From Deferrisomatales bacterium (GTDB lineage: Bacteria; Desulfobacterota; Deferrisomatia; Deferrisomatales; JARGFW01): DNA of 53,406 bases. The stretch spans positions 1 to 53,406 of the forward strand of contig JARGFW010000010.1 in assembly GCA_029211085.1 (NCBI GenBank). Reading direction: 5' to 3'. The position numbers were made by a program, and so were the translations under genes. A model generated the notes under the pieces. It did no database searches. It was not told where the DNA came from and saw nothing but the letters and a program-made list of their open reading frames with translations. Within the stretch, counting starts at the first letter, position 1. Every line of letters begins with the position of its first letter. Positions 43,360-51,814 of this stretch are shown here, in pieces.

Positions 43360-45092
43360 GGCGGATCCTCGCCGGTGTACAGGGGAACGATCTTCCCCGC
43401 GGTGACGTCCACCAGCCCGAGGTCGGTGAGCTTCAGCCCAGGTATCACCTCCAGGGCCAGGAAACTCAGGGCCATGAACGGATCCGGCAGGGGAGACCCC
43501 AGGGCCCGGGCCGCCGCCAGCAGGGAGGCCAGGCCGTCCTGGACCTCCTCGATGGGCCGGTCGGACATGAGCCCGGCCAGGGGCAGCGGCAGGAGGGCCA
43601 GGAGCTCGGCGCCACGGGCCGCCGCCAGGCCGCCGCCGCAGGCCCCCACGGCCCGGGCGGCGGTGCCCATGGAGACGTCGTCGGCACCGAGGACCACCAG
43701 GTTGTGATGGTCGTGGGCGATGGTGCCGGCGATCGCCCCCCGGCGCAGCCCCAGGCCCCGGACCAGCCCCAGGCCGGTGCGGCCCGAGCCCCGGTGCCGT
43801 TCGATGACCGCCAACTTCAGCAGATCCCGGGCGGGGTCGGCCACCGCCTCTCCGTCTGCGGTTTTCGGCTCCAGCAGGATTACTTCCGTCAGCAGTTGCC
43901 CCGGAGTCGTGTCGATGACCCGAACGGGGCCGGAGCGGGCGGGGATGCGGAAGCTCACCTGGTCCCAGTCGATGTGGATCGTCCCCCGCACGACCCCGTC
44001 CGACCCTTCCCCGGGGAGATCAGCCGCACCTCTTTGGGTCAGCCGGCCCCCGCGAGCCACCAGCCGCCCCCCCTGGAAAACCATCTCCGCCTGGAAGCTC
44101 GCCGGGTCGCGGAAGACCACCAGGTCGGCGCGCCGGCCGGGGGTCACCGCTCCCCGGTCGTGCAGGCGGTAGTGCTCCGCCACGTTCAGGGTCGCCAGGC
44201 GCAGGGCGAGGAGCGGCGGCACCCCGGAGGCGACGGCACAGCGGATCAGGTGGTCGACGGAACCCTCTCCGGTCAGGTCGGCGGGCTGCCGGTCGTCGGT
44301 GCAGAAACACAGGCGGCGTTCCGCGGCCGGGGTGACCAGGGGGAGAAGTGCCTGGAGGTTGCGGGCGACGCTCCCCTCGCGGAGGAAGATGGTCATCCCC
44401 AGGGCGAGCTTCTCCCGTGCTTCCTCCAGGGTCGTGCATTCGTGCTCGGAGGACGGCCCTGCGGCAACGTAGGCTTGCAGCAACGGTCCCGACAGGCCCG
44501 GGGCGTGCCCGTCCAGGGGCAGGCCGCGGAAGAGATCGATCTCCCACAGCAACTTCTCCGCCCCGGCGCCCACCCCCAGGTAGTCCATGACCTCTCCCAG
44601 GCCCACCGTAAGCGGAGCGTCCCGTAGGGACACCAGGTCTGCTTCGCTCAACTCCGCCCCCGAGGTGGACAGGCGGGTGGCGGGCACGCAGGAGGGAACC
44701 GTGACCAGCACCGACAGGGGGGATTCTGCGGCGTCCGCCTGCATCCAGCGGATGCCGGCCACACCCAGGACGTTGGCGATTTCGTGGGGGTTGGAGACGA
44801 CGCAGGTGACACCCCGGGGAACCACGGCCCGGGCGAACTCCCGGGGGCGTACCAGGGAGCTTTCCAGGTGGACATGGGCATCGATGAGCCCGGGACAGAC
44901 GAAGCGCCCGTCCAGGTCGATGACCTCCCGGCCCCGATACCCCGGTCCCAGCCCGGCTACGTGGGCACCGGAGACGGCGATGTCGGTGCGGCGGACGGCA
45001 CCGCTGCACACGTCCATCAGGCTGGCCCCGGTCAGCAGCAGGTCCGCGGGCACCTCTCCCCGCGCACAGGCCAACAGGGACGGCAGCTCCAT
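43356..45092 (-). CDS. ade: Adenine deaminase
   Basis: 578 aa amidohydrolase-superfamily adenine deaminase of the bacterial/archaeal Ade type. The metal-binding DAHVHLESS is near residues 72-80, EMDYL/GHAPGLSG and CTDDRQPADL follow, and the C-terminal AdeC-type domain contains IAHDHHNLVVLGADD. It converts adenine to hypoxanthine, which hpt then uses. Length and motif order are normal for Ade. Confidence 0.95.
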   Translation of the reverse strand: MELPSLLACARGEVPADLLLTGASLMDVCSGAVRRTDIAVSGAHVAGLGPGYRGREVIDLDGRFVCPGLIDAHVHLESSLVRPREFARAVVPRGVTCVVSNPHEIANVLGVAGIRWMQADAAESPLSVLVTVPSCVPATRLSTSGAELSEADLVSLRDAPLTVGLGEVMDYLGVGAGAEKLLWEIDLFRGLPLDGHAPGLSGPLLQAYVAAGPSSEHECTTLEEAREKLALGMTIFLREGSVARNLQALLPLVTPAAERRLCFCTDDRQPADLTGEGSVDHLIRCAVASGVPPLLALRLATLNVAEHYRLHDRGAVTPGRRADLVVFRDPASFQAEMVFQGGRLVARGGRLTQRGAADLPGEGSDGVVRGTIHIDWDQVSFRIPARSGPVRVIDTTPGQLLTEVILLEPKTADGEAVADPARDLLKLAVIERHRGSGRTGLGLVRGLGLRRGAIAGTIAHDHHNLVVLGADDVSMGTAARAVGACGGGLAAARGAELLALLPLPLAGLMSDRPIEEVQDGLASLLAAARALGSPLPDPFMALSFLALEVIPGLKLTDLGLVDVTAGKIVPLYTGEDPP

Positions 45093-45123
45093 CCGTAACC
45101 TCCTCGCTGGAACGCGTGCAGAA

Positions 45124-45151
45124 GCTGTAGCACGGGATCGGCCCCGGTCAA
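45124..45151 (-). promoter_or_regulatory. Possible sigma70-like promoter for ade-hpt
   Basis: On the minus strand TTGACC (45151-45146), 16 bases, then TACAGC (45129-45124). The -35 is good and the -10 weak. Start point would be near 45117, some 25 bases before the ade ATG. Confidence 0.35.
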
Positions 45152-45171
45152 CCCCATCGGGAGGGGTGGGG

Positions 45172-45188
45172 CCGGCCCCTGGGGCCGG
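45172..45188 (-). terminator. Hairpin downstream of the PAS histidine kinase
   Basis: CCGGCCC (45172-45178) and GGGCCGG (45182-45188) with a three-base loop, starting eight bases past the kinase stop. No T-run. Confidence 0.35.
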
Positions 45189-45195
45189 ATCGCCC

Positions 45196-47202
45196 TCACT
45201 CCGGCAGGCAGGCCAACCCTACTGCCACGTGGAACGTGCTGCCCCTGCCTTCCTCGGATTCCACCCAGATCTCCCCGCCCATCATCTCCACCAGATGCCG
45301 GCAGATGGCGAGGCCGAGGCCGCTGCCGCCGTGTTCCCGGGTGACCGTGCCGTCCCCCTGGACGAACGGCTCGAAGATGGACGCGTGCCTGCTGGCGGGA
45401 ACGCCCTCTCCCGTGTCCTTGACTTGAACATGCAACCGGACCGTGCCCGGTTCTTCGCCGGTGGTGGCAACCCGGCACGACACCTGGCCGCGGTCGGTGA
45501 ACTTGACGGCGTTGTCCAGCAGGTTGCCGAAGACCTGTCGCAGGCGCAGTTCGTCACCCACCAGGAAATCCGGGACCTCGGCCGCCACGTGGTAGTCCAT
45601 GTGCAGCCCTTTGTCCTGGACCCTGCCGCGCAGATCCCGCACCAGTTCCGCCACGACCTCCCGGATGCTGAACGCCTCGGCAGCGAGGTGGACCCGGTCG
45701 CACTGCAGGGTGGAGAGGTCGAGGAGGTCGTTGATCAGGTGCAGCAACCGGCGGGCGTTGCGGTCCACCCGCCGCAGGCTCTCCGCCTGCTCCGCCTGCA
45801 GGGGGCCGTCGACCCCGTCCAACAGTAGCTCCGTGTACCCCAGGATCGAGTTCATGGGCGTGCGCAGCTCGTGGCTGACGTTGGCCAGCAGTTCGTTGCG
45901 CAGCTTCACGCCGGCCTCCGCGCTGTATCGGGCCTCTTCGAGTTCCTCCCGGGCCGCCCGGCGCTCCTCGGCCTCGCCGATGCGCGAGGCGATCTCGTCC
46001 AGGAGGTACTGCTCCTCGCGCAGGAACAGGCCGTCCTGCTTTCCGGAACGGTGATCGCGGTAGTAGGCGTCCACCGTACCCACCACCTGCCGACCGGAGA
46101 CCGGGATCGCCGCCTGTAGGCGCCAGGGGGTTTCCTGGAAACCGTGGGACGTGGCCACCGCTCCCGGCAGGGTGATCCGGGCACAGCACTCCTCCGTGAA
46201 GCGAAAGCCCCCGGGAATCAGGCCCACGACTTCCTGCAGCACGGTGGGGAGATTTGTCGGTGTGGCGCGGTTCAGTATGGTAGAGATGGCGTAGAGACAG
46301 CGCAGCTCCTTGACCCGTTCGGCAAGGTCCCGGGACGTGCGGGCCAGTGCGTCCTGGGAAGCGCGGAGCGCGGACACGTCGGTTCCTACGCCCCAGCTCG
46401 CCCACCCCGGGATGGAGAAGGTGTGGGACAGGTTCGACCAGGAAACGAAGCGTTCTGCTCCGGTCTTGTCCGTCAGGTGGAGCAACCGGTCGCGGAAGTC
46501 CGCCCCATTGCCACACCACTGCCCACGGAGCTGGTCTCCGGTGCCGGGTGCGGTGGCCAGCCACTGGAAGGCGGCGGGGTTTCTCTGAACTTCCACGGCG
46601 GAATACCCGGTGACCCGCTCACACTCCCGGTTCCACACCAGGATGTTTCGGTGGGTGTCGAACGCCACGAGCATCACCGGCATGTGTATCAGCACCCGGC
46701 GCAGCAGGTCCTGGGTGGCCGCATGGCGCGACTCGAAGTGTTTGCGATCGCTGATGTCGGTAATCGCCCCCACATACCCGCGCACCTCCCCATCGGGAGC
46801 CCGCAGTGCTCGCGCCGTGCCGATGACCCAGCGCTCCGAGCCGGAACGGTGTAGAAACCGGTACTCGGCCTGAAAGGTGCCCCCGCCGGTTACCGCCGCG
46901 CGCCATGCCTGCACCACCGGCCCCCGGTCTTCCGGGTGCAACGCATCCACCCAGCCGCTTCCCCGTGCCTGTCCTTCGGTCAGTCCCGCTATCCCACACC
47001 ACGCGGGGTTGACGTGTACACAGTTGCCGTGGGGATCGGTCTGGAAGATCCCCACGGCCAGCACGTCGAGGCACTGGGAGTTCCAGCTCTCCACACCGGT
47101 GGTCTCGGGAACAGGCGGCCGAGAAACAGGCTGGTCCCCCGGGGACGGGGGGTTGAGCGGGGCCTGCGGATCGGGCCTGCCGCAGGAATCCATGGTGCCC
47201 AT
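45196..47202 (-). CDS. PAS/GAF sensor histidine kinase
   Basis: 668 aa, no membrane helices, so cytoplasmic. Two PAS domains lie at about 45-155 and 170-285, the first with a PAC segment (VRGYVGAITDISDRK). A GAF-like region (about 300-420) precedes HisKA with phospho-His444 in NVSHELRTPM. The HATPase has NLLDNAVKF, DTGEGVP and GGSGLGLAI. No receiver domain is fused and no response regulator gene is adjacent. It is divergent from the SAP-like gene. Confidence 0.94.
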   Translation of the reverse strand: MGTMDSCGRPDPQAPLNPPSPGDQPVSRPPVPETTGVESWNSQCLDVLAVGIFQTDPHGNCVHVNPAWCGIAGLTEGQARGSGWVDALHPEDRGPVVQAWRAAVTGGGTFQAEYRFLHRSGSERWVIGTARALRAPDGEVRGYVGAITDISDRKHFESRHAATQDLLRRVLIHMPVMLVAFDTHRNILVWNRECERVTGYSAVEVQRNPAAFQWLATAPGTGDQLRGQWCGNGADFRDRLLHLTDKTGAERFVSWSNLSHTFSIPGWASWGVGTDVSALRASQDALARTSRDLAERVKELRCLYAISTILNRATPTNLPTVLQEVVGLIPGGFRFTEECCARITLPGAVATSHGFQETPWRLQAAIPVSGRQVVGTVDAYYRDHRSGKQDGLFLREEQYLLDEIASRIGEAEERRAAREELEEARYSAEAGVKLRNELLANVSHELRTPMNSILGYTELLLDGVDGPLQAEQAESLRRVDRNARRLLHLINDLLDLSTLQCDRVHLAAEAFSIREVVAELVRDLRGRVQDKGLHMDYHVAAEVPDFLVGDELRLRQVFGNLLDNAVKFTDRGQVSCRVATTGEEPGTVRLHVQVKDTGEGVPASRHASIFEPFVQGDGTVTREHGGSGLGLAICRHLVEMMGGEIWVESEEGRGSTFHVAVGLACLPE

Positions 47203-47292
47203 CTAGAAACTCCCGGAAATGGCCCTGGTGTGGCCTGCACCCCGCGGGGTCAAGGCGTCTCGTCTCGGCAGTTGCGGCTGCCCCTTCGGATA

Positions 47293-47316
47293 ATTTACCG
47301 GGCCATTTGGGTAAAT
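47293..47316. promoter_or_regulatory. Inverted repeat between divergent genes, possible operator
   Basis: ATTTACC (47293-47299) and GGTAAAT (47310-47316) are perfect inverted repeats spaced by ten bases, in the gap between the kinase and the SAP-like gene. The AT-rich half-sites stand out in this GC-rich context. The regulator is unknown. Confidence 0.35.
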
Positions 47317-47399
47317 CAAGAAGAGCGGGGCGGCGCGGAGGGTGCCGGTCCCTGTGGTGCGGGCTATAGTCCAGTAAACTCGTCGTCTGGAGGCAGGCC

Positions 47400-47609
47400 A
47401 TGAAGATGACCGAGATCCGCAGCAGAGCGCGTCGCGTGGGGATCAAGAGCTACAGCCGGCTGACCAAGACCAAGCTCATTCGTTGCATCCAGATGGCCGA
47501 GGGTAATCAACCGTGCTTCACCGGCATCGCCGACTGCGGCCAGAGCGACTGTTGCTGGTTCGCCGATTGCCAGGAGAGCCGCCGGCCCGCCCTGGCAAGT
47601 GCGCCCTGA
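47400..47609 (+). CDS. Small SAP-like protein with cysteine-rich tail
   Basis: 69 aa. N-terminal MKMTEIRSRARRVGIKSYSRLTKTKLIRCIQMAEGN matches the SAP/Rho-N-type helix-turn-helix found in short bacterial proteins. The tail carries five cysteines (PCFTGIADCGQSDCCWFADC). GGAGGCAGGCC is directly before the ATG. It probably binds nucleic acid and perhaps a metal. Homologs of this size exist in other bacteria, from memory; the function is unknown. Confidence 0.8.
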   Translation: MKMTEIRSRARRVGIKSYSRLTKTKLIRCIQMAEGNQPCFTGIADCGQSDCCWFADCQESRRPALASAP

Positions 47610-47701
47610 AGGAAAGGCGACGGCCCTGCCGGGATCCCGTCGTCTCACCGAATGTTCCATCCCGGCACATGGTGTGCCCGGATCTGCAGAGGAGGTGTCC
47701 G

Positions 47702-48169
47702 ATGTCGCTCATGAAATGGGAACCCAGGGAGCTGGAACCGTTCGACGACCTGCGTAACCAGGTGGACCATCTGTTCGAGGACTTCACCCGGGGCTGGCCG
47801 CGGGCGTTCTTCAGCCGCACGCTGCCGTCGCTGAGCGGGCAGTACCTGCCCTCGGTGGACCTCAAGGAGACCGACGCGGCCTACACCCTCACCGCCGACC
47901 TGCCGGGAATCTCCAAGGACGACCTGAAGGTCAACATCACCGAGCGGTCCGTCACCATCGAGGGAGAGCGCAAGGAGGAGACAGAGGAGTCCCACAAGGG
48001 CTACCACCTGAAGGAGAGCAGTTATGGCGCGTTTCGCAGGGTGATCGCCCTACCCGACGAGGTGGTGGCGGACAACGCCAAGGCCACACTGAAAGACGGG
48101 ATGCTCACCCTGGAGCTGCCCAAGGCCGAGCAGACCAAGCGCAAGGAGATCGAGATCAAGGTGGAATAG
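47702..48169 (+). CDS. Hsp20/alpha-crystallin small heat shock protein 1
   Basis: 155 aa. The alpha-crystallin domain is at about 45-150 (YLPSVDLKETDAAYTLTADLPG, then the EGERKEE loop), with C-terminal motif EIEIKVE providing the I-x-I oligomerisation anchor. GAGGAGG lies before the ATG at 47702. It is the most canonical of four consecutive Hsp20 genes and the first of the block. Confidence 0.93.
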   Translation: MSLMKWEPRELEPFDDLRNQVDHLFEDFTRGWPRAFFSRTLPSLSGQYLPSVDLKETDAAYTLTADLPGISKDDLKVNITERSVTIEGERKEETEESHKGYHLKESSYGAFRRVIALPDEVVADNAKATLKDGMLTLELPKAEQTKRKEIEIKVE

Positions 48170-48196
48170 GTCCGCCACGCGGTCGAGACACGGGCC

Positions 48197-48213
48197 GTTC
48201 CCGGGGCGGGAAC
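48197..48213 (+). terminator. Hairpin between Hsp20 genes 1 and 2
   Basis: GTTCCCG (48197-48203) pairs perfectly with CGGGAAC (48207-48213), with a three-base loop, 28 bases past the first Hsp20 stop. No T-run. It may tune expression between the two genes. Confidence 0.35.
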
Positions 48214-48371
48214 GCGCCGATCCGATCGGCCCGGTGGGTGGCGCAGGGGAGACTTCGATGGGGAGAGCGCTGTGGAGGGAGGGGTGGGACGCGTCGACCG
48301 CTCCCGCCGTGGGCGAGGCCCAGGTGGGAATCTGCCCGTCCTGACCGGCGGGCACCAGGGGAGGTGGAATC

Positions 48372-48872
48372 ATGGAGGCGCTGGAGACCGTGAAACAGGG
48401 TGTGGGCCGGCTGTGGGATAACCTCTCCCAGGAGTGGTCCCACTTCGTAGGCCGGGCGTCGCAGGTCATTACGCGGTTCAAGCAGCTGCAACGGGACGAG
48501 GAGGCCGCAGGGGACTACGACCTGATCCGCTACCCACCGCGGCTGGGCGTTCTGGCCTCCGAGGTGCTCGAGGGAGACAAGGATATCGTCGTTCGCCTGG
48601 AGGCCCCGGGACTCGAAAAGGGCGACTTCAACGTCCAGGTGCTCGGCGACACCCTGGCCATGCGCGGGGAAAAGCGCATGGAGCGCGAACGGCGGCAGGG
48701 GCACTACCACGTGATGGAGTGCGCCTACGGGAGTTTTCAGCGGGCAGTGCCCCTGCCCGCCGCGGTGGACGTGGCCAGGGCCAAGGCCAGGTATCGCAAC
48801 GGGGTGCTCCACATCACCCTGCCCAAGACCGAGTCGGGTCGCAGGCACCGGGTGACGGTGCAGGTGAACTGA
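48372..48872 (+). CDS. Hsp20/alpha-crystallin small heat shock protein 2
   Basis: 166 aa. An extended N-terminal helical region (about 1-55, MEALETVKQGVGRLW...) precedes the alpha-crystallin domain (DIVVRLEAPGLEKGDFNVQVLGDTLAMRGEKRMERE). The tail RVTVQVN carries a V-x-V form of the I-x-I motif. GGAGGTGG lies upstream. Its N-terminal half differs from those of the other copies, suggesting distinct clients or oligomers. Confidence 0.9.
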   Translation: MEALETVKQGVGRLWDNLSQEWSHFVGRASQVITRFKQLQRDEEAAGDYDLIRYPPRLGVLASEVLEGDKDIVVRLEAPGLEKGDFNVQVLGDTLAMRGEKRMERERRQGHYHVMECAYGSFQRAVPLPAAVDVARAKARYRNGVLHITLPKTESGRRHRVTVQVN

Positions 48873-48921
48873 GGCGATGGTCATTCGGACCCCCAAGGCT
48901 GGTCCAGAGAGGAGGCGCAGC

Positions 48922-49371
48922 ATGGACCGTTGGACACTGTGGAACGAGCTGGATCGGATGCGCACCGAGATGGAGCGGCTTTACGGGCCGGCGGGGGCAC
49001 CCCGCCCCGGGCGGCTGGCGTTTCTACCCGGCACCGCGGCCCGCCGGTACCCGCTGCTCAATGTCGGTGAGACCGACGTTGGCTACCGGGTGGTGGCCCT
49101 GGCGCCGGGGGTCGACCCAGGGTCCTTCGAGGTGACGGTGAAGGAGAACGTCCTCACCATCGCAGGGGAAAAGCGCCGGACCGAGGGGGTGAAGCCCGAG
49201 GAGTACCACCGCTCCGAGCGAGCGGTGGGGCGGTTCGTGCGTTCCCTGGAGCTGCCCTCCCCGGTGGACGCGGAAGCGGTCAAAGCCACCTACGCCAACG
49301 GGCTCTTGACCATCGGCCTGGAGAAACACCCGGCCGCCAGCCCCCGGAAGATCCCGGTGGGGGTCGGTTGA
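48922..49371 (+). CDS. Hsp20/alpha-crystallin small heat shock protein 3
   Basis: 149 aa. The ATG at 48922 follows AGAGGAGG and begins MDRWTLWNELDRMRTEMERLYG, the usual Hsp20 opening. The alpha-crystallin domain is at about 50-140 (YRVVALAPGVDPGSFEVTVKENVLTIAGEKRR); the tail IPVGVG carries the I-x-V anchor. Only 49 bases separate it from Hsp20 gene 2. An in-frame ATG at 48877 is the alternative start. Confidence 0.92.
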   Translation: MDRWTLWNELDRMRTEMERLYGPAGAPRPGRLAFLPGTAARRYPLLNVGETDVGYRVVALAPGVDPGSFEVTVKENVLTIAGEKRRTEGVKPEEYHRSERAVGRFVRSLELPSPVDAEAVKATYANGLLTIGLEKHPAASPRKIPVGVG

Positions 49372-49408
49372 CCGCATCGGCAGTCTCACTGCCCAAAGGA
49401 GATGCACC

Positions 49409-49819
49409 ATGGCCCAGGACATCGAGAAGACCGTCCAGGAACCGGGAACGGACGTCGCCCGGCCCAAGGACCGGGAACTGACCCGGCAGCAGGAGCGTTA
49501 CGCGAGCCCGCCGGTGGACATCTACGAGAAGCAGGACGCCCTCACCGTGCTGGCCGACCTACCCGGCGTGGCGGCAGCCGGGCTCAGCGTCCACGTGGAG
49601 CAGGGGGTGCTCACCATCGAAGGCAAGGTCGACGCGGGGGCTTCCGGAGATCTGTTGTTGCAGGAGTTCGACCTCACCTCCTTCTACCGGCAGTTCCGCA
49701 TCGCGGAAACCATCGACACGGAGAAGATCAGCGCCGCCCTGCACCACGGGGTGCTGCACCTGACCTTGCCGAAGGTGGAGAAGGCGAAGCCACGGCAGAT
49801 TCCGGTCGTAGCTTCCTAA
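49409..49819 (+). CDS. Hsp20/alpha-crystallin small heat shock protein 4
   Basis: 136 aa. An N-terminal charged extension (MAQDIEKTVQEPGTDVARPKDRELTRQQERYASPPVDIYEKQD) precedes a shortened alpha-crystallin domain (LTVLADLPGVAAAGLSVHVEQGVLTIEGKVD) and QIPVVAS with the I-x-V tail. AAAGGAGATGCACC is before the ATG. The most divergent of the four; the domain is shorter and the loop regions are reduced. Confidence 0.88.
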   Translation: MAQDIEKTVQEPGTDVARPKDRELTRQQERYASPPVDIYEKQDALTVLADLPGVAAAGLSVHVEQGVLTIEGKVDAGASGDLLLQEFDLTSFYRQFRIAETIDTEKISAALHHGVLHLTLPKVEKAKPRQIPVVAS

Positions 49820-49878
49820 TGGGAACTCAAGGGCTCGCCTCGGGTACCTCTCGTGGGCCCTCGAGAAACACAGCCATT

Positions 49879-49908
49879 CGGGCACCAGGGGGCGCCCCCT
49901 GGTGCCCG
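49879..49908 (+). terminator. 30-base perfect palindrome after the Hsp20 block
   Basis: Self-complementary halves of 15 bases meet at GC|GC (49893-49894), so the loop is effectively four bases. It starts 60 bases after Hsp20 gene 4. No T-run, so it is a structured boundary, processing or partial termination site rather than a clear terminator. Confidence 0.5.
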
Positions 49909-49930
49909 GCAGCAGGAAAGGAGGGCCACC

Positions 49931-50269
49931 ATGCGAGAGCCAAGCCGCACCCTTCGGTCGCTTGCCTGGACGTGCATCGCGGCGCTGGCGGTAACGGCGG
50001 CGGTGGCGGGCACCATCGAACCGGGGCAAGAGCGGGTGGTCCGGGGCAGGCTATCCGCCGTCAACCCGGCAGCCCGTGTCGTCGTGGTGGAGGTGCCGAT
50101 GGGGGACGCCGAGCTGACGGTGGGGGTTACCCTGGACACCGCAGTCCGTCCCCTGAAGGCGGGCAAAGAGCTCTTGTTGACCGAGCTCGGCGTGGGTCAA
50201 CCGGTGGAACTGCGTTATCAGCGCCGGGGGGATCGACTGATCGGCGTACAGCTCCGGGTTCTTCGCTGA
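49931..50269 (+). CDS. Small secreted beta-rich protein, DUF5666/OB-like
   Basis: 112 aa. Signal peptide (RTLRSLAWTCIAALAVTAAVAG) followed by a beta-rich body with alternating VVxGxLxAVN and VVVVEVPMGDAELTVGV segments, similar in style to small periplasmic OB-fold or DUF5666 domains. AAAGGAGGG precedes ATG 49931. It follows the Hsp20 block on the same strand. No function is known. Confidence 0.75.
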   Translation: MREPSRTLRSLAWTCIAALAVTAAVAGTIEPGQERVVRGRLSAVNPAARVVVVEVPMGDAELTVGVTLDTAVRPLKAGKELLLTELGVGQPVELRYQRRGDRLIGVQLRVLR

Positions 50270-50694
50270 CGGAAGGCGGCTGGCAGCATGAGCCGCCGCT
50301 GTCCCTTGCGGCGACCAACGAGACACGTCAGTAGCCACTGTGGAGCTGTTCCCGGTGCCGTCCCTCACAAGGCGGCACACCGGGGCGGCTGGGCTTGGGG
50401 CTACCTCACGACACGGCTCGTATACCCCGTGAAACAGCGCGTTGGTGAGGAGCCTGGACCGGAACGGGGAAGCTCCGCCCCGTTCCGTCGGCCGCGCCCA
50501 TGGGTAGGGCGCCTCGATCCCGGTGCCGATCCAAGACTTTCGGGTGAACCTTTTCCGGGGGCGCTCGTCAGTATGGGTATCCCCTCTTTCCCTTCCGATT
50601 TCGTTACCCCGAAAAGGAGTGCGGTTGTTGGAGTCGGTGGGTGTGGGAGAACCCAGGAGATGCTCGGGCCCAACCGGGCAAGAAGGAGGCCGTC
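50270..50694. other. 425-base gap before the glycine-rich protein gene
   Basis: Contains a stable hairpin, GGAACGGGG (50461-50469) with CCCCGTTCC (50478-50486) and a flanking C-G pair, probably ending the upstream unit. The leader of the glycine-rich gene follows. No convincing ORF and no recognised riboswitch. Confidence 0.5.
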
Positions 50695-51333
50695 ATGACA
50701 ACGATGCGAACACTCCTGAGGATCGTGGCCGTAGCAGTGGCGACGCTGACGGGAACCTCGATGGCGCAGGATCGAGACCGGGATCAGGACCGGGATATGC
50801 TCCAGCTCCGGGAGCAGTGGGCCCAGGAAGTCCCGCTCAGCCAGGAGGACCTGGACGCCCTGGAGCCCGAGTTGCGGAGACACCCCTGGCGCGAACAGGA
50901 CAGGGAACAGCTCCGTGCTGCGATCCGCACCGGTTATGAGGCGGGGTGCCGCGGAGAGTGCCTGGGGGCGATGGTGCAGGCCATGAACCAGGCGCGGCTG
51001 CAGGGGGCGAACGCGACCCAGGCCCGTGACATGTGCTGTCAGTCCCTGGAGCTGGCGGTTCGGGAACGGGAGCGCACCCGGAGCCGGTGGGGCGACCAGG
51101 AACTCGGCAACCAGGTGCGCCACCAGATGGAGATCCAACTGGCAAGCATGGAGCAGGTGCGCCAGCGGGAGAGGAGCAACCAACGGGGCCAGGGACCCCA
51201 AGGAACGGCAGCGGGTCGCGGTGGCAGCCCCGGTGGCGGCGGGAGCAGCGGCTCTGGAGGAGGCGGCCCGGGGGGTAGTGGCGGTGGGGGCGGCGGTGGG
51301 GGTGGGGGTGGGGGCGGCGGCGAGGGGCGCTGA
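50695..51333 (+). CDS. Secreted protein with charged repeats and polyglycine tail
   Basis: 212 aa. Signal peptide (TLLRIVAVAVATLTGTSMA) with mature start QDRDRDQDRD. The middle is helical, with two cysteine pairs (GCRGEC and MCC). The last 50 residues are almost all Gly with some Ser/Pro, ending in a run of about 16 glycines. GGAGG lies just before ATG 50695. The tail resembles glycine-rich surface or cell-wall proteins, but the family is not recognised. The G-rich coding strand at about 51275-51330 could form G-quadruplexes. Confidence 0.75.
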   Translation: MTTMRTLLRIVAVAVATLTGTSMAQDRDRDQDRDMLQLREQWAQEVPLSQEDLDALEPELRRHPWREQDREQLRAAIRTGYEAGCRGECLGAMVQAMNQARLQGANATQARDMCCQSLELAVRERERTRSRWGDQELGNQVRHQMEIQLASMEQVRQRERSNQRGQGPQGTAAGRGGSPGGGGSSGSGGGGPGGSGGGGGGGGGGGGGGEGR

Positions 51334-51695
51334 TCAGAAGACACCGTCTGCTACGGGCGCAGACCAGCCCTGTCCCCCGGTTTTTCCTGCGGCAGGGTCC
51401 CGAAACTGGCCCCGCCAGAACAACCCCAACAACCCGGGTCGGAGAACGTGTAACCAACCACCTGGGCGTCGCCAGAACCGGGCAGGGGCAAACGCCTCTG
51501 CTCGCTCCGCAGGCCGTGCTGGGTGGGAAGGTCCGCAACTTCGCGGGCAGGGGGGTACTGCACGGCCACACCGGCGCAGGCAGCGTCACCCGAACCGACC
51601 GGGGTCGGCTTCTGGCGGCCAGCAGCGGGTCTCTGGGCGTAGAGCTGGCAATGGGCCCTCGATCCCCGGGCGCAGCGGCTGGGTTTCACCGTGTT

Positions 51696-51725
51696 GGGGG
51701 AGAGAGGATCTCTTCCCCCTTTTTG
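51696..51725 (+). terminator. Intrinsic terminator of the glycine-rich protein gene
   Basis: GGGGGA plus GAGA pairs with TCTC plus TTCCCCC, with one bulge and a short loop, followed directly by TTTTT. It lies 360 bases after the glycine-rich gene stop and separates that transcript from the riboswitch. Confidence 0.7.
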
Positions 51726-51814
51726 TCGACTCAATTACTCAAGGAATCGAGAAGTCTGGTCGATCAGTGACGAACGCGGGGATGGATTCCCGCCCGCCAG
51801 CGGCAACGCTGGGC

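Noticed and set aside
51351-51734. 127-residue minus-strand ORF in the gap after the glycine-rich gene
   Set aside because: Runs through the intrinsic terminator, has no ribosome site and no recognised domain.
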